Assembly (NCBI GenBank): GCA_963693365.1
Contig: CAVNZM010000010.1
Coordinates: 6,510,001 to 6,574,000, forward strand
Direction: 5' to 3'
Source of the DNA: Amoebidium appalachense
Lineage: Eukaryota; Ichthyosporea
Length of the DNA: 64,000 nt
Shown piece after piece: positions 11,760 through 23,331 of this stretch. How positions within the stretch are numbered: position 1 is the first letter of the stretch; every line of letters starts with the position of its first letter. The translations under genes and the position numbers were made by a program. The notes under the pieces are model-generated. The model was given only the letters and a program-made list of their open reading frames with translations, did not search any database and was not told where the DNA came from.

Positions 11760-14277
11760 CTCCCCCCCCTCCCCCCCTTCCGGCCACCCTATCCCCCCCC
11801 CCCCCCCCCTCCCCCCCCCCTTTCCTCCCCTGCCGTCACTCCATATCCCCCCTCTTCCCCCCCCCCCCCCCCCCCTGCCCCCCGTTCCTATTTCCCTCCA
11901 TCCACCCCCCTCCCCCCCGTTCCTATTTTCCTCCCCCCTCCCCCTCCCCCCTCCCCCCCCCCCCCCCCCCCATTCGCCCCCTTTTTCCCCCTCCCCCCTC
12001 CCCGTTCCCATTTCCCTCCCTCCCCCAAAATCTTTCCAGACCGTCTCTTGCCTGTTCACAACCATTACGGTCCGCCAGTGCCTTTCAAAATAGCCTTGTT
12101 TTCTCAGATCTCTAAAACCTAAAATCTCTGGCTAGCTCCTTCTATCATTCCCTTGGAAAACACCTCGTTTAGTTACAGCCAATGTGATGATACATAACCC
12201 CCCCTCTGGCTAGCTCCTTCTATCATTCCCTTGGAAAACACCTCGGTTAGTTACAGCCAATGTGATGATACATAACCCCCCCTCTGGCTAGCTCCTTCTA
12301 TCATTCCCTTGGAAAACACCTCGTTTAGTTACAGCCAATGTGATGATACATAACCCCCCCCCCCCCCCCCCCCCCCACCCACCAAACCACCCACCCACCC
12401 ACCCAGCCACCCGCCCACGGACCCACACAACCACCCACCCACCCACCTTACACCTCCCTCGGTACCACAACGGAAAAAAACAACAGGAAAAGGGGAAAAG
12501 ATTAGTAGCTATACCCGCTCACTCACTCCAATCCTCATGGCCTTCCGCCTTCCCGGTGTATATTTTTGGTTGTCAGAAACCAACCACACTGTGGCCCTCA
12601 CCCTGATTTGCCTCTTTAAGATACCAGTGCTCACCTTGTGTGTGCAGGGTGCTGGCATGTGAGTGACGTCATGGGCCGGGTGATTGTGCATCCGCCATTG
12701 GCTGTCCGTCAGTCGGATGATGCGTCCAAAGACACATATGGTATGGGTGCCCATGTACATTCCACGTGTTCACTAGAAAGGGATAGAGAGAGAGGCTAGA
12801 AAATAAGTGGAAAAGGTTGAAAAAAGGTAGGCAGGGAGGAGAAAGGGAGAAGGAAAGGAATGAATATTCAACGAACTCTAACTTAGGGTAAATTTGGATG
12901 TGCAGGTGTTTTCGTTAACCTCCGAGGCTCCGGCTCTCTTGTCTTCTCATCACATTCTCTCTCTCTCTCTGTCTTCCCCCCCCCCCCCCCCCCCCGTTCC
13001 CCCCTTCCCCCCTCCCCCCTCCCCCCTCCCCCCCCCCCCCCCCCCCCGCCCCCTCCCCTCTCCCCTCTCCTCCCCCCCACCACCACCACCACACGCACTT
13101 ACCTTTTTCCCTGAGCAATCCCCTCCCCATCCCCCTCCACACAGATCCCCTCACCCTATGTATTCTCGTGAGCAATCCCCACCTCCCACCCGAGACAAAC
13201 ACAAAACATAGACAAATAACTCCTATGGAAATATAGTCAGCATTCCTTTTACAGTTTATGATACCAAAACACCCACACGCAAACTATTTGTCTACAGGTC
13301 AGGCAGAGGATGAGAGTGGCCAGAGTCCCGCCTATCTCCTGTTCAAGCACCATCCTTTCCTGCAGTTTGCAGCCGTTTGCTGTGCAGGCGCCATTCTATA
13401 TTCCATCATGCGCGGTAACCTCCCTCCCCCCCCCCCCCCCCCCCCCCCCGCGCCCCCCGTCCCCCCGATCCCGTCCCTACCCCCGTATCCCTCTTCTACC
13501 CACCTCCTCGCTCTCGCCTCCCCTAATAACCCCCCTCCCCCTCTCCCTCTCCCCCAATTCCTTCAAACCGTGACACAAACCTCACCTCCTTGCTTCTTCT
13601 TCGTTTCCCACCTTATTCTCTCCATTTTCTCCCTCCCTCTCCATCTTTTCCACCTGGCCTAGTGCCGTCCCCCCTCCTCTTCTAATATCTGTATCCAACT
13701 CTCTTCCCCCTCCAACCAAAATCCCTGGGGTTGCACTAGTTTTCTCTCTCCCATCATCCAGGCCCCATTGGTCTGGTTGGTCTTACGTCCTCCTATTTAA
13801 CCAGTGATGCCCCTCCCCGCTCCCCCCCTCACCCCCCCCTACACACACACCCTCCTCGTCCCCCCCCCCCCGCCCTCCCTCCCTCCCCTCGCCCCTCCCA
13901 GGCTACACATTGTAACCCCCCTTTTATCTTTTTTTTTCCCCAATTTACCTCGAAATTTGGCTCTGAATATTCCGCCACGTAGAATGTTATAACCGCTTTG
14001 AAAAAGATAGTACATTACACTTACACACTGCCCCATTCACTCTGCAGTGACCCTGTGTGCACTGTCCAAACTTGTGCTCTGGCACGACACCACCACCCAC
14101 CAACGCAGCAAGGTAGGACCAAACCCACCCCCCCCCCCCCCCCCCCCCCCCCCTTCCCCCCCCCCCCCCCCCCCCCCCCCCCGGCCCCCCACCCCCATCC
14201 AGGTTATGATGGTGAAGACTAATCCTCTGCAATTCAGCAACGAGAATAAAAAAAGACACGGATGTACCCCAGATTGA
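5814..14277 (+). CDS. Unrecognised probable membrane glycoprotein, 12 exons
   Basis: I do not recognise the family. Exons: 5814-5952, ~7249-7417, 9034-9152, 9679-9737, 9950-10075, 10634-10759 (or 10753), 11597-11711, 12648-12740, 13298-13414, 13762-13803, 14048-14112, 14203-14277 (TGA). Phases agree at every junction and the total of 1245 nt gives 414 residues. The second exon's start is the weakest: its acceptor lies in a purine run. The protein has several N-glycosylation sequons (NFT, NQS, NRT, NTT, NGS, NDS) in the middle and two hydrophobic stretches near the C-terminus (around [18 protein letters not shown] and [13 protein letters not shown]), followed by a short polar tail. A mostly lumenal or extracellular body anchored near its C-terminus is inferred. 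Introns are C-tract and CA rich, and intron 2 carries an antisense LINE fragment. Confidence 0.7.
6059..6610. repeat. (CA)n-rich block in intron 1 of the 12-exon gene
   Basis: Imperfect CA repeats over about 550 bp, with a run of CCCACA hexamers at about 6412-6447 and a pure CA run at about 6476-6530. Lies between exons 5814-5952 and ~7249-7417. Confidence 0.9.
7821..8583 (-). mobile_element. 5'-truncated LINE (non-LTR retrotransposon) fragment, copy 1
   Basis: Matches the 3' part of the element at 36233-38108 closely over its length, in the same orientation. The minus strand encodes the same C-terminal segment (contains [34 protein letters not shown]) ending [12 protein letters not shown] near 8160. 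Shared 3' untranslated parts include a GGGACACTCGGTATCAGCTG block, an internal GT microsatellite (8081-8155) and a poly-A on the minus strand (8013-8050). The similarity stops abruptly near 8583, inside the coding part, as expected from 5' truncation during target-primed reverse transcription. It sits antisense in intron 2 (7418-9033) of the host gene. Confidence 0.85.
12126..12359. repeat. 78-bp tandem repeat, 3 copies
   Basis: Copies begin at 12126, 12204 and 12282 with CTCTGGCTAGCTCC and end in TACATAACCCCCC. Only about one base differs between units. Located in the intron 11712-12647; the C-run at each unit end leads into a longer C-tract after the third. Confidence 0.95.
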
Positions 14278-14814
14278 TGGCTGTAATATTGCCAAGTAAA
14301 CTCCTTCAAGACCAACCGATCAATAATCTGGAAAATAATCAGAACCACATACTTTCTACGTAAATTATAAAGGAACAACCATACCGGCTCAACTTGTGAG
14401 AATAGATGCGAGATTCAGATAGGAATTAATGTGCACAAGCTTTTTCCCCTTTTCAGTTTAATTGGCAAAAACACAGGTAGCAATGTTCGCTGGGACCGTA
14501 TGGGTACTAATAACCAAGAATGGTTATTTTTGCAGAGGAGTGCAGAGCGGCAACGGCTCATGGGAAATGATTCGACGAATATCATGCTGGCGGACACAAA
14601 CGACAATCATGCATAAACACCAATCAGATGGTGACCACCCGGGCTCGGGGAGACCAGTGATTTCCTATCACGTGCTTCATAATAGATATTATTAATTAAT
14701 AGGCCGTGATTTATGTATGTGGATATAAGTTCAAGGAATAATCTATAGCAAGAATTCGCATTTCTGTAATGTGGTTGTTGCAAAAGTATGCAAATATACA
14801 TGGTTAGTTTTCAT

Positions 14815-14846
<32 letters not shown>

Positions 14847-15584
14847 GGGGGCGGGGGGGGGGGGGGGGGGGGGGGGGGGAGGGGGGGGGGGGGGGGGAGG
14901 GGAGGGGGGGGGGGAGGGGGAAGGGGGGGGGGTGGTCACTTTGGTTTTAAATGCTGGTGCTCAACTGCGCCTTTAAGGAGGATTATATGCCTAGACAACT
15001 ACAATCCAATATTAATATTGCTCGGTGCAATATGCTTGCAACATGTCCGTGTTGGGCACGTCAGACACCTCGTCCACTCCTTATCTTACCCTGCTGAATT
15101 TACATCTCCCTCGCTCCAATGATAAAGTCACATGAGCTAATTAGAGAAATTTGAACCTGTTTTAGAATCGCTGCTTGCTGTCTATAATGTACATGGCGCA
15201 TGCCATGCATGGGCTGCCACAACGTATCTGTGATACGTTTTCAGAACTTTTAAAGAACGAATGTCATGTGACCACATGGCCAAAGGGCTAATACTACTAG
15301 TTTATCATTTCGAATTCGGGCCTTCTGAATCATCACTCCCCCCCTTCCCCCCCCCCCCCTCCCCCCTCCCCCCCCCTCCCCCCCCGCCCCCCTCCCCCCG
15401 ATGGCGGGAGCTGTAGACAGCAGTACCATCCGTACTGTAGGGACACATGCCCTCTTAAACAAAGGACACCGGAAGAGACACAGGCATAAACACACACATA
15501 AACACACACACACGCCATCACAAAACACACCGTGAGAAAATCACACAAGCACCATCAAACACACACACCATCAAACAAGCACCA

Positions 15585-15633
<49 letters not shown>

Positions 15634-15721
15634 ATCACACAAACACCATCACAGAAACACACCGTGAGAAAACCACACAAGCACCATCACACACACACAC
15701 CATCAAACAAGCACCATCACA

Positions 15722-15814
<93 letters not shown>

Positions 15815-16950
15815 CAATGCGCGGGCGAATGCACATACACACCGGCCTATCCCCCCCCCCCCCCCCCCCCCCCCGGCCCCCCAAAACACACGCACACCCA
15901 CAGACGCACACACATCGTGACACCTGGCAAACCCAAACCCAAAAGAGATCAAATATACAGTCAAATTTTATATCTTTATATTCTTTATTGATACTTTTTT
16001 ATATTTCATGGACATGAGACATAGGAACATGCCTCACAGCCTCGCGTCATTTCTGGCCCTTCCCAGCCGAGAACGCTTTTGCAACCCTGGCCGATATTTC
16101 GCGACGTCAACCTAGACTTATCTGCGCAGGTGGTGTTGTCAGTTATTCGCATTCCCCCGCCACCCCCCCACCCCCCCCTTTTCCCCGGAAACACACGCGA
16201 TAATGTTGATGCATATACACACACCATATCCAAATCCCCCAGCACTTCCTACCTAACAACATCTGACCCTACCATGAATATACACATGTAAACTCTCATG
16301 TGCGCGGTTGTAAGGCAGAGGGTCTAAAACAAGAAATCCCCCCTCCCCCCCCTCCCCCCCCCCCCCCCCACACACACACACACACCCCGTTCCCCCTCAC
16401 CCCACCCTTTCCCCCCGCTCCCCTCCCCCCTCCTTGGGTGATGAAAAGGGAAAAAAACAACGAAACCAGAAAAACTATAAATCCAACATTGCCCGCTTCA
16501 CTCATCCATTAAATAGCCACCTCAACTGCCAGCAAAAGAAGGAACCGGGTGTGGGGATGCATACATCAAATGGTGGAAGACGGGAGAAGGGGGAGGAAAA
16601 AAAGGGTCGGAAAAAACCCCCCACATTAGAAGTGCCATACAATGCACAACCAAAAAATGACATCACGCATATCGACACGACAAGCGAATTCCCGCCGGCA
16701 AGCAACACTTATCCTTAAGCCAGGGGGCGGGAGTTGGGTGCGCCTGTACGTGTGTGCGCGAGCGAGTGCGTGCTTATGTAACGAGTGCGCGAGCGTGTCC
16801 GTGTGTATGCGCACGCGCATGTGTGCATGTGTGCGTATACGTTTGTGTGTGTTCATGTGTGTTTTTTTGTGGGTTAGGGGTGGGGGGAAGGGGAAGGGAG
16901 GGGGGGGGAAGGGGGGGGGGGGAGGGGGGGGGGGAAGGGGGGAATGATAC
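14278..16950. other. Convergent intergenic region between the 12-exon gene and makorin
   Basis: No gene supported. Contents: T-tract followed by G-tract (14816-14930), unique sequence 14940-15330, C-rich tract (15339-15400), CA block 15480-15812, and a C/CA tract at 16340-16385. Two convergent genes (plus from the left, minus from the right) end at its borders, so it should hold both 3' UTRs. A hypothetical final makorin exon could lie at about 16010-16134, but its phase does not match. Confidence 0.55.
15480..15812. repeat. (CA)n block with a duplicated ACCATCACA-containing unit
   Basis: Pure CA runs (15590-15632, 15725-15812) interleaved with two nearly identical segments of about 66 bp at roughly 15525-15590 and 15657-15722, offset by 132 bp. 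Each begins ACACACCGTGAGAAAA and contains CACCATCA blocks. Confidence 0.85.
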
Positions 16951-17726
16951 CAGTAAAAGGCATTGAGGCCGGCCTGGTCTTCATATTCAGCCAGTAGGCG
17001 ATAGAGAGCATCAAAGGTAGCCAGGCCCCCAGCCTCATCCAGATTCATCAGCACGGATAGCAGCTCACTCGATCCCCACGTTCTAAACTCATCAACCCCT
17101 GTGTGTGTGTGTGGGTGGGTGGGTGTGTGAGTGTGTGTGTGTGTGTGTTTGGGGGGAGGGGTTGGGCGATGGGGGGGGGGGGGGGGAAGGCATACATAGC
17201 AATGTTAGCCTACCCTGATCAATAACGCTGAAAAGATCATGTAATGGAGCCTGGTGTGCATGTAAATCGTGCCCCCCCCCCCCCCCCCCCCCCCCCAGAC
17301 ACATACACACACACCCCGCCCGCCCGCCCGCAAGGCTGCCCGCCCGCCCGCCCACCCCACCACCACCACCACCACCACCACCACCACCACCACCACCACC
17401 ACCACCACCACCACCACGCACACACACACCAGGCCCACCCCTTAACGCACACCCAAAATCATCACCCAGGCCTCCCTGACAACCCCCTCCCCCCCCCCCC
17501 CCCCCCCCCGCCCCCTCCCCCCTCAAATTCATTCATCTCCATGCATCCAAGCAAGCACACACACTACACATGCATGCATACAAACACAGACACGCACACG
17601 TAGACACACTCATACACATAGGACATATGGCACATACACAAAGTCGTACTTGCACACACCCACACCCAATACACACACCCACACCCACACCCACACACCC
17701 ACACCCACATCCCCCCTCCCCCCCCC

Positions 17727-17757
<31 letters not shown>

Positions 17758-18199
17758 GTACCCACTGATGACTCTGACAGCCGTGCAGCGCGTTGTCTCT
17801 GGTGCCATTTTTCACCCATCGTAGGCTCCTCCTTTTTCACATCTACACCTTCTTCTGTATCCAACCACCACACAAAATGTGAGCCCAGTGTGTGCCGTCA
17901 TACATGACCAGTCAAGGGCATACAGTAAACGGTTTGGCAACATTGAAATATGATCCGAGGAAGATGTGTTGATGTCCACTTAATGGCTTCAACTTCCCCC
18001 CCCCCCCCCCCCCAAAAAAAAAAAAAAAAAAAAGGAAAGAAAAAGAAGAAAGAACGCTCTTCCCCCCCGGGGAAGAAAATGCCCCCCTCTCTTCCCCTTC
18101 CCCCCCCCCCCCCCCAAAAAAAAAAAAAAAAAAAAAAAAAAACCCTCCCCCCTCTCCCTCCCCAGAAGAAAATCCCCCCCCCCCCCCCCCCCCCCCCCA

Positions 18200-18244
<45 letters not shown>

Positions 18245-18416
18245 GAAGGAACATGGGTGTCCACATCCCCTTCCATTTTGCGGCTTTGCTTTGTCAGATC
18301 ATCCAGGCCAAAGGGGTGCTTTAGCCGAGATTCTTCATGAAGTGCGTGTGTAGATGGAGTGGCGACAGGGATTGAGGTAGGTGATTGGGTGGGAGGTGAG
18401 GGGTGAGATGGCAGTA

Positions 18417-18464
<48 letters not shown>

Positions 18465-18490
18465 GGGGGGGGGGGAGAGCCTCCGCGCGC

Positions 18491-18522
<32 letters not shown>

Positions 18523-18786
18523 AGAGGTCACCATTGATGTGTGCATAGTGGCACGAGCTGCCAAATGGGCACTTTTTGTCGCGTTGGTAGAATTTGCATG
18601 GCTTGGACCCAAGAACCTGTGTGAGAGGCATTTGTAAGTGACGTGGATGTGTGCAAGTATACATGCAGGGATGTGCGTGTTCAACGAACAGAGTGTGTGT
18701 GTGTGTAAAGTGTGTGTGTGTATGACGGCTGAGGGCGGTGCTTTTTTGCCGTACTGCTTGGGGCATTTATGCGCGCGCGCGCTTGT

Positions 18787-18857
<71 letters not shown>

Positions 18858-19782
18858 TGTGTGTGCGTATGCACGTGGGTGTACGTGTGATCATGTGAAG
18901 CAGTTGCATGTCCTAATTGGAATCCAAAATAAGTTTATTTATTGCTCCCGTTTACAGATTGCTTCCCCTCCCCTCTCCCCCTCTCCCCCCTCCCCCCCCT
19001 CTCGCCCCCCCCCCCCGGGGGGGCGGGATCTTAGACCGTTCACACCTAAGCACGAACAAAACTCCGTTGCCCAAACAAGAAAAAACCTATCCTTAGACAA
19101 CTACCCAAAATGAAGGATCGGGGAGAGAACCGAAGGAATGGGGTAGATTGGTACCTGCAGGTAAGTTTTGACGATTTCTTTCTTTTTTTCACCGGTGCAG
19201 AAGGATGAGGAGGGGATGACGTAGTTGCTTTTGGTCCGGCACACAGGGCAGGCCTTTTTGTTGTCTGCACATACAAACACACACGTGTATCAGATATTGA
19301 TATGAGTGCGGAATACAGAATACTATTCGGAAAATACTTTTGTGAAACAACGAAAAACTTAACAGAAGGAATATGAATATTGTCGACATAACCAAAAGAA
19401 TGGGGGGAAGAGGGGGGGGGGGGGGGGGGGAGGGGGGACCATTATAGGCAAAGGTACCCACTCCAATGCATGTGTGAAGAAGAACGTGAAGATTGTTCGA
19501 GCGAGAAAAAAAAAGGGGGAGGGGGGGAGGGGGGGGAGGGGGGGGGGAATACACAGAGCCAAGGTGACAGCCTAATACTAAGTCCAATGCCTCCTTTCAG
19601 ATGCCAAAGGGGTGGAAGAGGCTGGAAACCATTTTTGAATCAAAAAGATGTGGGGAACACACGGAGAAGGCATATGGATGGGAGGTGGAGGGAGAGTGGC
19701 GGTAAGAGAGAAGGGATGGGGGTGGTGCTAGTGGTGGTTGAAAAAGAGGTGGCGGCTGGGTTGGCGTGTGTGTGTGATTGTG

Positions 19783-19817
<35 letters not shown>

Positions 19818-20005
19818 TGTGTGTGTGTGTGTGCGCGCGCGTACGTGTGTATGTGAGAGCATGCAAGCAGGTGCACGCAGATCTCTGTATAGTGGTGGTT
19901 TTTTTGGGGAGGCAAGGGGGGGGGGGAGGGTGTCGTTTACAATTCAGCACACAGCATACTATGGCAGTATACTCGAGCATCCCGCAACAATGGGTGTGCA
20001 TGGGT

Positions 20006-20053
<48 letters not shown>

Positions 20054-20940
20054 ATAGTACCATAGCAAGCACCACCCTTCTCCCTCCACCCCCGTATGCA
20101 GTCCAGGCAGAAGCAGTGGTCACAGTTTGGCAGCAGGCCAAAGCGCCTACCAGCGCTCACTATCTCCTCGCTGCACACGGCACACTCTAGCTCCTCCGTG
20201 CCCTGACCCTGCAGTGGTGTTAAAAAGGGTTAAACGTCAGGGTATTGGTTGGAGAAAACGGGGCGGAAACATGCATACACTGGTGAAAGTGCCTAAAAAA
20301 GAAAACCATAAACATCCCCCCTCCCCCCTTCCTCTCTGCCCATCCGTGAGGTCTTTCCTGACAAAACACAGACGCCACAATGGCACAACCCCCCCCTCCC
20401 CCCCCCCCCCCCCTCCCCCCCCGGCCCAAAAAAAATAAAATAAAATAAAATAAAATCCTCGACACCTCGACACTTGCTCCTTTCCCTGACTTTCCAACCC
20501 TTCCAAACTTGCCAGTGTTTTACGTTCGCCACACCGCCACCCAAAAATAGCCAGACGCGCTTTGTGTAAACCACAAGCATGAGGCAAAGCGTGCCGCCCA
20601 CAAACCCGTGTGTTGGAACCCCACCCACCTCTGCACTATGCTCGAATCTGCACGCCGACCCATTTTTACACCCCGCCGTTGTGTTGAAATATAGGCAAAT
20701 TTTGCGCGCGACGACAGTTACACCCGAGGTTTGGTTTTTGGTTGGCTCTGACGTATGACGGTTGGTGCAGGTGTCCCCGAACTGCCCCCCAGACACGACA
20801 AAGTAAGAAGCGCACCGACAGCACAAATTGGCCCCAGTGATAACAGACTAAAGGACCCTTCTTCACTAAAAAAAACCTCATGACCATCTACACACGGAAA
20901 CATTATTACTCCCCCCCTTTCCCCACCACCACCACCACCC

Positions 20941-20971
<31 letters not shown>

Positions 20972-21193
20972 CACGCACACACACTTACACCTCTTCTCTA
21001 AAACAGCTATGCTTGTGATGTACCTGAACATTATACAAATTTATGAACTTTGCTCATACATAGCACCACCTGCCACTTTAGTCGTGGAAAATTCGGCATG
21101 TTAACCTCTCGCTGTCCTTCTCAAAGGCATTTTCTTCCCTCGGAACCCCTCCCCCCCCCCCCCCCCCCCTTCCCCTTCTCCCACAACACACAC

Positions 21194-21237
<44 letters not shown>

Positions 21238-21404
21238 ACACACATACACACACACACACGGCACGCACGTACACACACACACACACACACCCACACACAT
21301 ACACACACACACACACACCCACACCCACACACACACACACACACACACGACCGTGTTTCCCCCAAAATATCACTTACTCCGAGGTGGACCGACCGTGGCC
21401 CCCT

Positions 21405-21435
<31 letters not shown>

Positions 21436-22077
21436 CCCCCCCCCACACACACACAAAAAAAAAAAAAAAAAAACGAAACAAAAAAAGAAACACCCAATTA
21501 TACACCCAGACCAGCTTCCAGCCGTGCCCTGGTACCTAATCTTGTTTGGCTTAAATAGGCACTTTCACACCACAATGAAAATACTCACACTACCTTCATG
21601 GAAACGAGGGTATCCCGTACAGATTGCAGCAAATCACAGATAACATCACCTCGAAGAACAACAAAACAGTACCTAGCCCTCACCCAAGCCTTTCCCTCCT
21701 TGCTCTTCAAACCCATCTCACCCCTTCCCCCCTCCTCTCTATCTCTCCACCCCAACCCCCTCCCTCTTCCCCCCCCCCCCCCCTCCCCGCACAAAAGCAG
21801 TACTATCACCAACGAAACAACATTATGACACACGTACTACATTCTTAGCCGTCCTCTCAACTCCCCATTGCTCCGGGCCAGCGTCTTCTATTGAGCCATG
21901 CATATAAGCCAAAACTGGGGGTTAGCATAGAAGGAATGCAACACATCGTATAAAGCCAAGCCACAATGCAAGCCAACCTACCTTGCAATGACCCCGTAGA
22001 AAGAACCTACAGAGGGGTGCTGGTGGGGATGTGTTGACGGGAACATCGTGCCGGTACCTGTGTCCAGGCACAAACAT
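16951..22077 (-). CDS. MKRN: Makorin-type E3 ubiquitin ligase (CCCH-CCCH-RING-CCCH)
   Basis: RING ligase with RNA-binding CCCH fingers. Exons on the minus strand: 22077-21982, 20781-20629, 20208-20076, 19264-19155, 18616-18532, 17854-17762, 17098-16951, in phase at every junction, about 272 residues. Finger 1 spans the first junction (C-x7-C-x5-C-x3-[11 protein letters not shown] then FGDTCTNRH). Finger 2 is C-x8-C-x5-C-x3-H ([20 protein letters not shown]). The RING begins CAVC, continues [10 protein letters not shown], and closes with CPVC in the next exon. Finger 3 is [20 protein letters not shown]. The spacing and the RRFGLLPNC and SNYVIPS segments resemble animal makorins. The tail is acidic, leucine-rich and ends about LNAFY. 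The start ATG at 22077 is the best candidate but not certain. The 3' end is unresolved: the last exon leaves TG, and the next credible acceptor (CAG before 16126) would add A, making TGA. Confidence 0.88.
17349..17417. repeat. (CCA)n trinucleotide repeat
   Basis: About 23 tandem CCA/CAC triplets in the last makorin intron (17099-17761), next to a C-tract at 17273-17296 and CGCC repeats. Confidence 0.95.
17996..18243. repeat. Three consecutive C-tract/A-tract blocks
   Basis: C-tract followed by A-tract three times: 17997-18033, 18102-18141, 18175-18243, the last with over 40 A. Lies in the makorin intron between exons 17854 and 18532. Confidence 0.9.
18418..18870. repeat. (GT)n runs flanking makorin finger-3 exon
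   Basis: GT runs at 18418-18461 and 18788-18856 with a G-tract at 18495-18522. The 85-nt exon 18532-18616 sits between them. Confidence 0.85.
21187..21348. repeat. (CA)n microsatellite in makorin intron 1
   Basis: Imperfect CA repeat preceded by a C-tract and followed by a C-tract/A-tract pair at 21403-21474, all in the intron between 20782 and 21981. Confidence 0.85.
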
Positions 22078-23331
22078 GAATGTTTGTTGTGCTTGGTTTC
22101 TTTTCACACACCATCTTCTTTATCACAGTTCATAACCTTTACTGTTGTTCTTTATGTTGAAAAAGTCTTAAAGAAGACACGATGAGAATGACAATTTTTA
22201 TTAGCATTGATCGATCGTATGTGTCCATTCTCTATACCTTTATTACATCCTTGGGCCGTAGGGGCACACATCTGCGATTAACTCCACAAACTAGCACCCT
22301 GAAACTGCTGCTGTCAACACCTGGCCCTACACGACTATTCCGACCCCTCTCCCCCCCCCCCCCCCTCCCCCCCCCCCCCCCTCCTCTCCCCTCCCCCTCT
22401 CCCCTCCCCTCTCCACACTCCCCTTCTCATTAATAATAGGTCTGTAAAGAAATAGTTCTGGGATATGCGTTCCCAAAATATATAGAACAGATTGGCTACC
22501 CGCCCTCCTCCCCTCCCCTCCCCCAACCCATCCTCTTTCCCCTCCCTGAGCACCAAGCTTACCTCCATTCGCCCCCAGCCCCCTCCCCCCCCCCCCCCCC
22601 CCCCCCTCCCCTCCCCCCACCCTTCCCCCCAACCCCCCCTAACACACACACACACACACACATACACTCACAATTGTACACATAAGCTGCGCGCACCTAC
22701 ATAAACATGACAACACCTACACCAAATCCAACAGCCTAAGCCCTAGCAGTTTGTGCCCTACAACAGCTTCTCTGCCTCTGCCACCCCATTACCCAAGTGG
22801 GGGAGAACGTACCAGCAACCACTGCCAAAAGGACAAGCGGCGCCTTTCTGCACAAACTTACACACCGGTACAGTCGTGGTCATTTCCTTTTACTTCCCTC
22901 CTGCTTTTTCTACCAACATGGTCTCACGGGCTCCTTTCTCTGCGTTTCAAGTTGCCTCAGTGGTTCACGGCGGTGCGATCGTAGAACCTGGTTGTGAGCC
23001 ACACCTAGACCAAATATAATCTTTTTGATGATTGGAAAATTATAATTTGTTTCGCCTTGCAAGCAGTTATTAGTTTTTTAAATAAGCCTTTCATTGTGAT
23101 ATTGTCATGGCCTATTATGAACACTTCTGTGACGTAAGCTTTGGTGTTTGGATATTCCTTTTTTTTGATAAACGCCGAGTCAGAAACGCGCAGTTGTTCT
23201 TCTTGCCAAGCCGAGCTCGAGGGAGTTACACACGAACTGTACATATAAAGTCGTGTGTGTATAGGGGAATCTGCAAAAAAACCGTGGTGATAATATTGCT
23301 GTAGAGTTGAAGCTGGTTGTGTGCAAAGAAA
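22078..23331. promoter_or_regulatory. Shared upstream region of makorin and the 118-residue membrane protein
   Basis: 1.25 kb between divergent start codons. It holds a pyrimidine tract (22346-22435), another at 22498-22640 with a short CA run, and otherwise unique sequence. No TATA box could be assigned. Divergence makes a bidirectional promoter possible, but this is inference. Confidence 0.35.

Noticed and set aside
11033-12115. Long poly-proline or poly-glycine frames
   Set aside because: They come from C- and G-tracts inside introns bounded by real exons; the surrounding exon phases exclude them.
15525-15722. Repeated CACCATCA units resembling a CRISPR-like repeat-spacer pattern
   Set aside because: Only two copies, with microsatellite spacers, in a eukaryotic intergenic CA block.
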